Made by a program: the position numbers and the translations under genes. From Lachnospiraceae bacterium (GTDB taxonomy: Bacteria > Bacillota > Clostridia > Lachnospirales > Lachnospiraceae), in assembly GCA_009774585.1 (NCBI GenBank), contig VSOA01000017.1, forward strand, positions 1 through 24,169: 24,169 nt of DNA, read 5' to 3'. The first letter of the stretch is position 1; each line of letters starts with the position of its first letter. The notes below the pieces were generated by a model. It was not told the origin of the DNA, searched no databases, and worked only from the letters and a program-made list of their open reading frames with translations. This document shows, one piece after another, positions 15,318 to 22,386 of this stretch.

Positions 15318-15350
15318 AACAAAAGCAGCCGTATCAAACGACTGCTTTTT
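15315..15350 (-). terminator. Terminator of the 6S-like RNA
   Basis: Arms AAAAGCAG/CTGCTTTT enclose an inner CGT/ACG pairing. On the minus strand the stem is followed by a TTTTGTTT tract. It lies about 30 bases after the closing stem of the non-coding RNA and ends that transcript. Confidence 0.75.
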
Positions 15351-15548
15351 GTCTTTCGTGTTACCCCGAAATGCCGAATCTTGTATTTTGACTCCTAGCC
15401 AAGCTAGGTGGGTAACCGCAACCATACTTCTGCCTTCCACTGCATAAGGCTTATAGCCGGAGGCATGACATCCATATGGCAATATAAGAATCCCGTTTAA
15501 AGTATCTGTAGGTTCAAAATAACAAGACTTTGTCGTACATTTCAGGTT
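15315..15548 (-). ncRNA. ssrS: Stand-alone structured RNA, probably 6S RNA
   Basis: A promoter-to-terminator unit of about 230 bases without an ORF. The 5' arm (15514-15528) and 3' arm (15378-15391) form a closing stem of two 7-bp blocks separated by one bulged base: GTCTTGT pairs with ACAAGAT and ATTTTGA with TCAAAAT. Inside it, a CCTA near the 5' arm can pair with TAGG near the 3' arm. Alternatively the 3' side folds locally as CCTAGC-TTG-GCTAGG (15395-15409). A long closing stem, a central bubble and a competing 3'-side hairpin are hallmarks of Firmicutes 6S RNA, which binds the housekeeping RNA polymerase holoenzyme by mimicking an open promoter. Length also fits. The family call rests on fold and recollection of Clostridia sequences, not on a model search. 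Another large Clostridia RNA class (for example the raiA motif) is the main alternative. Confidence 0.65.
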
Positions 15549-15554
15549 AATTCT

Positions 15555-15583
15555 ATTATATCCGAGATAGTGACATATTACAA
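15555..15583 (-). promoter_or_regulatory. Promoter of the 6S-like RNA
   Basis: Minus strand: -35 TTGTAA (15578-15583), exact 17-base spacer, perfect -10 TATAAT (15555-15560). The start of transcription would be near 15548, about 20 bases before the closing stem of the RNA. Confidence 0.8.
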
Positions 15584-15623
15584 CCGGATTTTATCGTTTT
15601 TTATGGAAAAATGCTCCTTGCGC

Positions 15624-17975
15624 CTACTCTTCCGCAATCATTTTCACCGGTTCCGCTTTCCGTACCCTATATGCGCATAAAAACGATGACAGAAACGCCG
15701 TCGTCATGATGATAATGATCGATAGAAACATCCATCTTATCTGAATCGTCAAATCGCTCTGCACAATCCCTGCCATACTAAGACAGGTCTGGACAAGCGG
15801 ATTCAAAAGATATGCTGATAAACAGGCGCCCAGCACTGACCCTGCCAGAAAAACCGGCAGACTGCTCATCTGAATCTGTTTAATTAATTCGCCGGTGGTA
15901 AAACCAAGCGCTTTATAGACGCCATACTGTTTCCATTCTCTCGTGACTTTCGCCCTTATCAGCAGAATAATGATCAATGCGACAATGACAATCGTAATCC
16001 CTGCAAAGACGACGCATAGAAGCGTCATTACAGTCCTGACCGACCCAAGTGTTAATTCCATACTCTTTTTAGCGTCCGTCATATCGAGCGACGGAAACTC
16101 TTCTTCTATTTTGCGCTCCATCTGCTCACAGGAAACGCCGTCTTCCAGGTAAATATAAATCCGGTTAACGGTAGAGCTGCCATTGATTCTCACAGCGCCC
16201 TCCATCGTCATGACAGCACATATTCCCAGTTGATTCATCTGCTGGTAGATACCCGAGATCATATAATCACATCTTCCCTCATCACCCTCTGCATAAATGA
16301 CATCACCTTTACCTACTCCAAGCTGCTTTGCAACGATTGCCGTCACCGCAATTTCATTATCATATTGGGGAAGACGTCCTTCAATGAGAGAAACATATTC
16401 ATTCTGCGTTGTATCCTCCCAAAAATCACAGGTCACTACTGTTTCTTCCTCCCCTGTCGTCAGTTTCGTACTGCGGTTGTCATAGTAAAGCACTTTTCTG
16501 ATCTCATCCCATGCCTCCAGACGCCGTCCTGCTTCTTCGACATTCTGCCCGCTCAGTATCGCATCTCCAATTTCGACTCCTACCATTTCTTGCAATGTAT
16601 CTTCTGCCAATGCAAAATTCTGAAACAGCGCAAATCCGATACAACAGGCAAAGCTAAGCAGTGCAACAATGCCCGTAATCGCCATGCTCTTGCGTTTCTC
16701 CCCCAAGATATTCTTAAGTCCCAACGATAGCGGCACTGGCAGAATACTCTTTTCCAAAGGAATCGGACTTAAGCAGAAATTATGATTCCCGATTCCTCCC
16801 CTGAGCGCATCCAGTATCTCTATCCTATTATAATTTTTGCAGCAAAGCATTGTGACAGTCAGAACTATCAGATTCATGAGGATAAACACAATCGCCGCCG
16901 TAACGCCGTCGAAAGGCTGATTCCATTTGAGTCCGATCATCGATGCCGTCAAATTCCCAATCGTTACATTCAGAAATCCTCCCGCCGTCAATCCGGCGAT
17001 TCCTCCAGTCATGGAAAGTATCAACATTTCCATACAGGTATTTCCCATAAGCTGTCTCTTCGTATAACCGGATGTCATGAGGATGCCGATATTCCTCAAA
17101 TTGCCGGCTATAAAATTCTTAATACTGCACCACGCAATAATAAGCGCAATACACACAAGCAGCACTGAAAAAATGAGTAAAATTACCATACAGATATTGG
17201 AAAGAAATGCCACCCCCACTTTCATGGTTTCGCGGTCCATCGCTATATTCATATAGTTTGCCGATTCCGGTACTTCCCTAGACAACTCAGGCACTACCTG
17301 CCCCGCAAATTTTCTGGCACCGATACCTTCGTTCAGCTTTACCTTATAGAGATAAGTGACCATATCCTGCGCTTTCTGTTCCCTGCTCAGAATATCCTTG
17401 TAATAATCCTGCGTAATATAGCATCGAATAACACTGACATTAAGGGGCGTTGCAAACATCGTGTCCTGCACAAACCCTCCTACCTCAAACGCATACTCCG
17501 TCTCTCCTATCGTCAGATAGAAAATATCCCCTTCCGCAATTTGTTCGCTCGATTTCATGTAATAAGGCAGTAAGATCGTCTCATATTTCTTATCCGCTCC
17601 AATTTCCGGGATCCTGCATAGTTCTCCGACTGATTCTATCGGCTCGATCAGAACTTCCGACTCTTTTTCCTCTCCGTTTTCCTTGTGATAAGCCGCCGTC
17701 AATTCCACGCCCTCGGAATACTCAATCTGGCTGACCTCATCCCTTCCAGTTAACACATTCCCTATTCGCTCTGTCTCCGGACATGCGGACACATAAAGAA
17801 AATCTGCTGTATTAAACTCTTCACATGCCGTATCAATCACAAGCGGTGTACGCCACAGAACCGAAATACTGATATATAACAGCAACGTAGAAAGCATCAT
17901 CAGCATAAAGAGCGTGACAACATCATTTTTCTTCCTTACAAGATTGCTGCGGGCGATAAAAAGCATACGATACAT
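15624..17975 (-). CDS. FtsX-type ABC transporter permease
   Basis: A 783-residue membrane protein. It has one N-terminal helix (around VVTLFMLMMLSTLLLYISIS), a large extracytoplasmic region of about 200 residues, a block of three helices (VILLIFSVLLVCIALIIAW and following), a further helix starting the second half (ITGIVALLSFACCIGFALF), another outer region, and three C-terminal helices. The last block contains the FtsX-domain pattern KQYGVYKALGFTTGELIKQI; the first FtsX domain has the parallel NIGILMTSGYTKRQLMGN. Two FtsX domains of the MacB/FtsX class fit peptide or lipid-acting exporters or signalling transporters rather than nutrient importers. The start at MYRMLFIARS lies one base after the ATPase stop codon, with GGGGTGG inside the ATPase end as SD, so translation is coupled. 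The substrate is unknown. Confidence 0.9.
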   Translation of the reverse strand: MYRMLFIARSNLVRKKNDVVTLFMLMMLSTLLLYISISVLWRTPLVIDTACEEFNTADFLYVSACPETERIGNVLTGRDEVSQIEYSEGVELTAAYHKENGEEKESEVLIEPIESVGELCRIPEIGADKKYETILLPYYMKSSEQIAEGDIFYLTIGETEYAFEVGGFVQDTMFATPLNVSVIRCYITQDYYKDILSREQKAQDMVTYLYKVKLNEGIGARKFAGQVVPELSREVPESANYMNIAMDRETMKVGVAFLSNICMVILLIFSVLLVCIALIIAWCSIKNFIAGNLRNIGILMTSGYTKRQLMGNTCMEMLILSMTGGIAGLTAGGFLNVTIGNLTASMIGLKWNQPFDGVTAAIVFILMNLIVLTVTMLCCKNYNRIEILDALRGGIGNHNFCLSPIPLEKSILPVPLSLGLKNILGEKRKSMAITGIVALLSFACCIGFALFQNFALAEDTLQEMVGVEIGDAILSGQNVEEAGRRLEAWDEIRKVLYYDNRSTKLTTGEEETVVTCDFWEDTTQNEYVSLIEGRLPQYDNEIAVTAIVAKQLGVGKGDVIYAEGDEGRCDYMISGIYQQMNQLGICAVMTMEGAVRINGSSTVNRIYIYLEDGVSCEQMERKIEEEFPSLDMTDAKKSMELTLGSVRTVMTLLCVVFAGITIVIVALIIILLIRAKVTREWKQYGVYKALGFTTGELIKQIQMSSLPVFLAGSVLGACLSAYLLNPLVQTCLSMAGIVQSDLTIQIRWMFLSIIIIMTTAFLSSFLCAYRVRKAEPVKMIAEE

Positions 17976-17976
17976 A

Positions 17977-18732
17977 CTACCACCCCATTTCCTGTAAAAA
18001 TCCGCGAAGTCTCTCGTGCCGCTGTCCATCCCCGCTCTGATACGCCCCAAGTTCCAATTCTCCGGTGATAACACCGTCTTTCAGATACAAAATTCTGTTT
18101 CCTCTTCTGGCGCTTCGCATATCATGCGTCACCATGACAATCGTCTGCCCGCTCTTATGGAACCTTGTCAGCACATCCAGCACATATTCCGTGTTCTGGG
18201 AATTTAATGCTCCGGTGGGTTCATCTGCAAATAAAATCTCCGGCTCATTGATCAATCCTCGCACAATGGCAGCCCTCTGCGCTTCCCCACCGGAAAGCTG
18301 TGCCGGAAATTTGTGGAAGACTTCTTCCGTAAGTCCCACTTCAAGCAGAAGTTCCATCGCCCGTTTCGCAATACTCTCCCTGTCTTTACTCACCAGCAGA
18401 CCACTCACCATAATATTGTCTAGCACATCCATCGTATCATTCAGATAATTCTGTTGAAATACGAATCCGCAATGGTTTCTGCGAAATATTGCCAATTGAT
18501 CATTGCTGTAATGAGAAATGTCTTGACCCGCATACATGACCTGTCCCAATGTAGGTCTGTCAATTCCCGAAAGTGAATAAAGCATCGTACTCTTACCGGA
18601 ACCGGAACTTCCCATGATTACCGCAAAGTCTCCCTCCCTGATTTCCAGATTCAGATTCCGCAGGACATGCTGCTGTACACTTCCATTAGAAAAGGTTTTG
18701 CATATGTCTTTCGCCTGTAAAATAGTTTTCAT
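17977..18732 (-). CDS. ABC transporter ATPase (LolD/MacB/BceA type)
   Basis: A 251-residue cytoplasmic nucleotide-binding subunit that pairs with the FtsX-type permease. Walker A is GSSGSGKST (41-49), the Q-loop is FVFQQNY, the ABC signature is LSGGEAQR (146-153), Walker B is ILFADEPTGALNS (from 166) and the H-loop His203 is in VMVTHDM. The DEPTGALNS form of Walker B and overall length are typical of the MacB/LolD/BceA subfamily. An excellent SD, GGGAGGT, lies 5 bases before the ATG. It is the first gene of a two-gene transporter operon downstream of the histidine kinase gene and has its own promoter with a repeat operator. This suggests control by the adjacent two-component system. Confidence 0.95.
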   Translation of the reverse strand: MKTILQAKDICKTFSNGSVQQHVLRNLNLEIREGDFAVIMGSSGSGKSTMLYSLSGIDRPTLGQVMYAGQDISHYSNDQLAIFRRNHCGFVFQQNYLNDTMDVLDNIMVSGLLVSKDRESIAKRAMELLLEVGLTEEVFHKFPAQLSGGEAQRAAIVRGLINEPEILFADEPTGALNSQNTEYVLDVLTRFHKSGQTIVMVTHDMRSARRGNRILYLKDGVITGELELGAYQSGDGQRHERLRGFLQEMGW

Positions 18733-18777
18733 CTTAACCTCCCGTATTTACAGTCCCTTAAACTGTTTCTATACCAA

Positions 18778-18842
18778 AGTATAGCGAAAGATCTGTCAAA
18801 AATCTTTTCCTGTTCCCTGCCTGTTTCTTAACTGTTTCTAAA
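18778..18842 (-). promoter_or_regulatory. ABC operon promoter with three 11-base operator repeats
   Basis: Three head-to-tail copies with an exact 11-base period lie at 18810-18842 (plus strand: CTGTTCCCTGC, CTGTTTCTTAA, CTGTTTCTAAA). On the minus strand a -10 TATACT is at 18778-18783. The expected -35 position (18801-18806) reads AAGATT, a poor match, so the repeats would occupy about -39 to -71. That is where OmpR-family activators bind. A fourth copy of CTGTTTCT lies at 18763-18770. A TTGACA at 18794-18799 also exists but is badly spaced from any -10. Confidence 0.6.
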
Positions 18843-18870
18843 AAATAATCTGTAAACCTATTAACAGCCA

Positions 18871-20157
18871 TTACACTTTCTTCAGGAACAGTTCTACCAC
18901 AAATCCGTCTTCACAGTAGCACTCCATACCGCCCTTCATCTGCGTCATGAAATTCTCAACAAGATACAATCCCAGACCGGATCCGGACTTTCCCTCTGCA
19001 TTGCTCCCACGGTAAAACTTCCCGCTAAGCAGTGCCAATTCATCCTCTGCGACACCTTCCCCTCTGTCTTTGATCATAACAATGACTCCATCTTTATTTT
19101 CTGCAAAGCTTACCCTAACCTCTGTCCCTGCATATTTATATGAATTATTGATGATATTATCGAGTGCCTGCTGAAACCTGAGTTTATCTATAAACAGCAG
19201 ACATTCGGGTATCTCATTTATGAGCGTAATCTGCCCGTAATATTTAAAGTCACGAAACATTTCCGGAATAATCAGCGAGCTTTCTTCAGTCGGTTCTACC
19301 CTGAGCAATGCTAACTCTTCCATCGTCGCATGAAACATATTATCTATCAGACGCTCGATCATTTCAGACTTACCTGCAATCACACCGACTTTGCGAAGAA
19401 TTTCTTTATCGCTCTGCGTCGCCTGAAGCACTTCACAGGTTGCCTTAATGGTTGCTACGGGCGTCTTAATATCATGAGAAAGTTCCGCGATCAGCTCCTT
19501 TTTACTGATATTCGCTTGATATTCACTTTCTCTTGCCTGCTTCAGTTCCTCACGCATCAGATCAAAACTCTCTGTAAATGCACCGAAAAAATTATTTCTT
19601 CGAATGGGCAGAGGCAGTTCCAGATTCCCTTTTGCTATCTGCGTCGTAAATTCCTGCAGTTCTCGGAACGGTTTGATGTAATTAAGATACAGTATCAGTA
19701 ATAATCCATACGACACAGCCAGCAAAACAATTCCGGAAGCAATCACGATCTGCTGCAATCTGCCGCGCAGCATATGATAGCGTTCTTTCTTAATCTGCCA
19801 GACTGCCTTTCCGACATAAACGCTTTCTGCCGCATCATTTTCAATACCACCCTCCCGATATAGATTCTCCTCTTTCCTACACAGATCCAGAATCATGCTT
19901 CCATCTATCAGATATTCATTCAGTCTGCTTTGATAATCACTGTCTTCTATAAACAGAATGATACAACCGTGAGCCTGTTCTATCGCTTCTCTTGTAGCGC
20001 CCTGCAAAAGTTCCTCTTCTATCTTAGTTATTTCTTCGTTATACCATACCATATCCGGTATGTTCTCTTCTCCGCTTTTATTTATATAAGTCAGCGTAAT
20101 CATAATAAAAGCGAGAATACATATGGTAATTCCCGCTGTAATCTGTCTGATTTTCAT
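18871..20157 (-). CDS. Membrane sensor histidine kinase
   Basis: A 428-residue class I kinase. TM1 is near residues 5-26, followed by an outer sensor region of about 110 residues. TM2 is near 137-158, followed by a HAMP-like linker (KPFRELQEFTTQIAKGNLEL). The phosphorylated His228 is in ELSHDIKTPVAT, the N-box is DNIINNSYKYAG, and the G boxes are DRGEGV and GSGLGLYLVENF. The start at MKIRQITAG is chosen because CGGAG lies 8 bases upstream and it places the membrane helix at the N-terminus; an ATG 24 codons earlier lacks an SD. It starts 76 bases after the response regulator stop. The signal is unknown; the adjacent ABC transporter is the likely target and perhaps also a sensing partner. Confidence 0.93.
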   Translation of the reverse strand: MKIRQITAGITICILAFIMITLTYINKSGEENIPDMVWYNEEITKIEEELLQGATREAIEQAHGCIILFIEDSDYQSRLNEYLIDGSMILDLCRKEENLYREGGIENDAAESVYVGKAVWQIKKERYHMLRGRLQQIVIASGIVLLAVSYGLLLILYLNYIKPFRELQEFTTQIAKGNLELPLPIRRNNFFGAFTESFDLMREELKQARESEYQANISKKELIAELSHDIKTPVATIKATCEVLQATQSDKEILRKVGVIAGKSEMIERLIDNMFHATMEELALLRVEPTEESSLIIPEMFRDFKYYGQITLINEIPECLLFIDKLRFQQALDNIINNSYKYAGTEVRVSFAENKDGVIVMIKDRGEGVAEDELALLSGKFYRGSNAEGKSGSGLGLYLVENFMTQMKGGMECYCEDGFVVELFLKKV

Positions 20158-20233
20158 TAATAAATCTCCGTTATCTTCCGATAAATATCTGCTATCCCCA
20201 ATCCGCCAAACATCGTCAAAGACTATCATAGCA

Positions 20234-20908
20234 TCAGATTTCTAATAGATAGCCTGTCCCCCACACTGTCTTGATCAGTTCCGGCGAATCAGGATTCTTC
20301 TCCAGCTTCTCCCGCAATCTGCGAATGTGCACGTTCAATGTCCCGTCACTATAGAAGGTGTCTCCCCATACCGTAGCGAACAGAGTATCTTTCGTTACAA
20401 TCGTTCCCCTATGCTCAAACAAGCAGGCAAACAGTTTAAACTCTTTCGCTTTAAGTTGTACCACTCGCTCTTTTATGCCGACCTTCATTGTTGCTTCATC
20501 CAGCCAGATCCCCGCATCCTTGTCATCGACATAATGTTCCCGTAAATTCATGCGCTTCAACACAGCCTTAACCTTCGCCAGAAGCACACTTAAGGTATAC
20601 GGTTTCTTAATATAATCGTCGCCGCCAATGTGAAGGGCAGTTAAAATATCCTCATCGCTCTGTCTTGCACTGATAAAAAGAATCGGTATATTTGAAGTGT
20701 CCCTGATTTTCTTGCATAGCATGAACCCACTCTCTTCATTCAAGTTGATATCTAACAGAAGAATATCAAAAGTATTCTCCTTCATCATCTGCCGGCATCC
20801 TTGTATGGTATCGGTCCATATACAAGATACATCAAATAAATTAAAATATTCACATGTCATTTCCGCCAATTCTTTTTCATCGTCTACAATCAGGCAATTA
20901 TAATGCAT
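20234..20908 (-). CDS. OmpR/PhoB-family response regulator
   Basis: A 224-residue two-domain regulator. The receiver domain (1-118) has acidic Asp9/Asp10 in IVDDEKE, phospho-acceptor Asp53 in LLLDINL, Ser80 in FISA and Lys102 in KKPYT. The DNA-binding winged helix fills the C-terminal 95 residues, with the recognition helix around YSDGTLNVHIRRLREKLE and the wing TVWGTGYLLEI. It forms a pair with the downstream kinase. By position it probably binds the 11-base repeats upstream of the ABC ATPase gene; this is inference. It begins 51 bases after the diguanylate cyclase stop. No clear promoter is in that gap, so it may be co-transcribed with the cyclase gene. Confidence 0.95.
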   Translation of the reverse strand: MHYNCLIVDDEKELAEMTCEYFNLFDVSCIWTDTIQGCRQMMKENTFDILLLDINLNEESGFMLCKKIRDTSNIPILFISARQSDEDILTALHIGGDDYIKKPYTLSVLLAKVKAVLKRMNLREHYVDDKDAGIWLDEATMKVGIKERVVQLKAKEFKLFACLFEHRGTIVTKDTLFATVWGDTFYSDGTLNVHIRRLREKLEKNPDSPELIKTVWGTGYLLEI

Positions 20909-20959
20909 TCTCTTTCTGTCTCATCCTTTCGTCCGCACTCAAAGTTCTCCGGTTGCCCG

Positions 20960-22207
20960 CTACCGCTTCCGCTGTTTCTCCCGGTACATAAGAGCATCCG
21001 CCTCACCCACTAATGCGTCAAAAGCTTCCCTCCCGCGAGCAGAATGAGCCGCACCGACACTGGCTGATATATCACGAAAATGTGCTTCCTCCGCGTAAGC
21101 GTTGTCAATCCGTTGTTCAATCATCTGCCTCGTTTCTTCAATCTCCTGTTCCGTATGCTCCCCGGACATCACGATCAAAAATTCATCTCCGCCTGTTCTT
21201 GCAATCAATGACTCCGGCATACATTTTTGAAGAATCTTTGCCGTAAGCACCAAAACTCTGTCGCCTTCCTGATGCCCATAAATATCATTGATGCTCTTGA
21301 ATTTATTAAGGTCAATACAGAAAATCGTCAAATGTCCTTCTTCCATCTGATCGATATACTCGTACACATATCTTCTGTTATAAAGTCCCGTCAGAAAATC
21401 CGTATTGGCATTCTTGACAATCATCTGCTCATAAAGTCGTTCCTGTGTCACGTCAATTGCTACGCCGACCGTGCCCATAACGCTTCCGTCCAAGTCAAAG
21501 AGCGGTGATTTATAAGTCTTTAACTGCCTTATGCTGTCACCGATCTTCACATTTTCATCAAAAACGCACGTCTCTCTCTTCTCCATGACCTCATACTCGG
21601 ATTCCATACAGATAAACTCGCCTTTGGCATATTCTTCCGGGTCAATATCCCATATGTAATAATGCCCGCGCCCTTTAATCTGTTCCATCGTCTTATTGAC
21701 TGTCTGGCAGAGAAACTCATTTACCTTCATGTGTGCGCCTTCTTTATCTTTATACCAGATCATGTGTGGCACACTGTTTATCATAGAATCCAGATAGTTT
21801 CTGTTCTGCCAGAAATCCTTACGCATTTTGTATGTTTCCTGCCATTTCCGGAATCGAAAACACAATTCATCCTTAGACATCGGCATCGGCCATATATCCG
21901 TAACTTCCTCCGTTCCCGTTAATGCCTTCGCTTGATCTATAAGCAGCATCGTCTGGTCTTTCTGCGCCAGAAGTATCAGTTCTGCTTCATTCTTCTTATA
22001 TGTGAGCAGCATCTGAAGCAATTCCATACAGTCCTTGCCGCTCATATCCGCCAGAATCACATCAGCGTTGTGCATCGCTTCTCCCACCGGTATATTATCC
22101 GATAAAAACTCATGTGTAAAATGCAAAAGCGGTTCTATTTCTTTTACCGTTGTCAATAAACCGTTGTCACCGTCAAGCAGGTAAAAACAAATATGGCAAT
22201 GATACAT
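20960..22207 (-). CDS. Diguanylate cyclase with receiver-like and PAS regions
   Basis: A 415-residue soluble protein that should make cyclic di-GMP from two GTP. The first 120 residues resemble a receiver-like alpha/beta fold (ICFYLLDGDNGLL, then VILADMSGKDCMELLQML) but the family is not certain. A PAS domain follows (about 138-255: NSVPHMIWYKDKEGAHMKVN to VMGTVGVAIDVT). The GGDEF domain (about 262-415) is complete, with DFLTGLYNRRY, metal Asp299 in CIDLNKFK, and intact GGDEF at 339-343. The inhibitory I-site RxxD is absent: the matching positions read MPES. The start at MYHCHICF has GGAGGGAG 8 bases upstream, making the longer frame unlikely. It has its own promoter and leads into the two-component genes. 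Confidence 0.92.
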   Translation of the reverse strand: MYHCHICFYLLDGDNGLLTTVKEIEPLLHFTHEFLSDNIPVGEAMHNADVILADMSGKDCMELLQMLLTYKKNEAELILLAQKDQTMLLIDQAKALTGTEEVTDIWPMPMSKDELCFRFRKWQETYKMRKDFWQNRNYLDSMINSVPHMIWYKDKEGAHMKVNEFLCQTVNKTMEQIKGRGHYYIWDIDPEEYAKGEFICMESEYEVMEKRETCVFDENVKIGDSIRQLKTYKSPLFDLDGSVMGTVGVAIDVTQERLYEQMIVKNANTDFLTGLYNRRYVYEYIDQMEEGHLTIFCIDLNKFKSINDIYGHQEGDRVLVLTAKILQKCMPESLIARTGGDEFLIVMSGEHTEQEIEETRQMIEQRIDNAYAEEAHFRDISASVGAAHSARGREAFDALVGEADALMYREKQRKR

Positions 22208-22231
22208 TTTTCTTCTCCCTCCGTACTCAAC

Positions 22232-22260
22232 ATTATGCTTTCGTATATTTCGATGCCCAA
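22232..22260 (-). promoter_or_regulatory. Diguanylate cyclase promoter
   Basis: Minus strand: -35 TTGGGC (22255-22260), 17-base spacer, -10 CATAAT (22232-22237). It lies right after the pckA terminator and about 20 bases before the ribosome-binding site. Confidence 0.6.
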
Positions 22261-22287
22261 ATCCCACAAAATGTCAGAAAAATCTAT

Positions 22288-22326
22288 ACAAAAAGAAAAG
22301 GGGCATATAAATATTATACACCCCTT
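22288..22326 (-). terminator. pckA terminator
   Basis: In minus-strand RNA a 12-bp stem (AAGGGG...CCCCTT, two central G-U pairs) closes a 5-base loop and is followed by TTCTTTTTG. In the plus strand the G-U pairs become mismatches, which supports the minus orientation. It ends about 60 bases after the pckA stop codon. Confidence 0.88.
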
Positions 22327-22386
22327 CTTGCCCTAAGTCTATTCAGACTCAATTATTTCGTTGTAATGAAACTTTACTAAACTCGC

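Noticed and set aside
16230..16730. Plus-strand open frame of 166 codons within the permease gene.
   Set aside because: Antisense shadow of a gene with clear FtsX-domain motifs; its Cys/His/Arg-rich composition and lack of an SD argue against coding.
15624..18074. A longer permease frame starting 33 codons upstream, overlapping the ATPase gene.
   Set aside because: The upstream segment is the ATPase C-terminus in another frame; the start one base after the ATPase stop has a good SD and a normal permease N-terminus.
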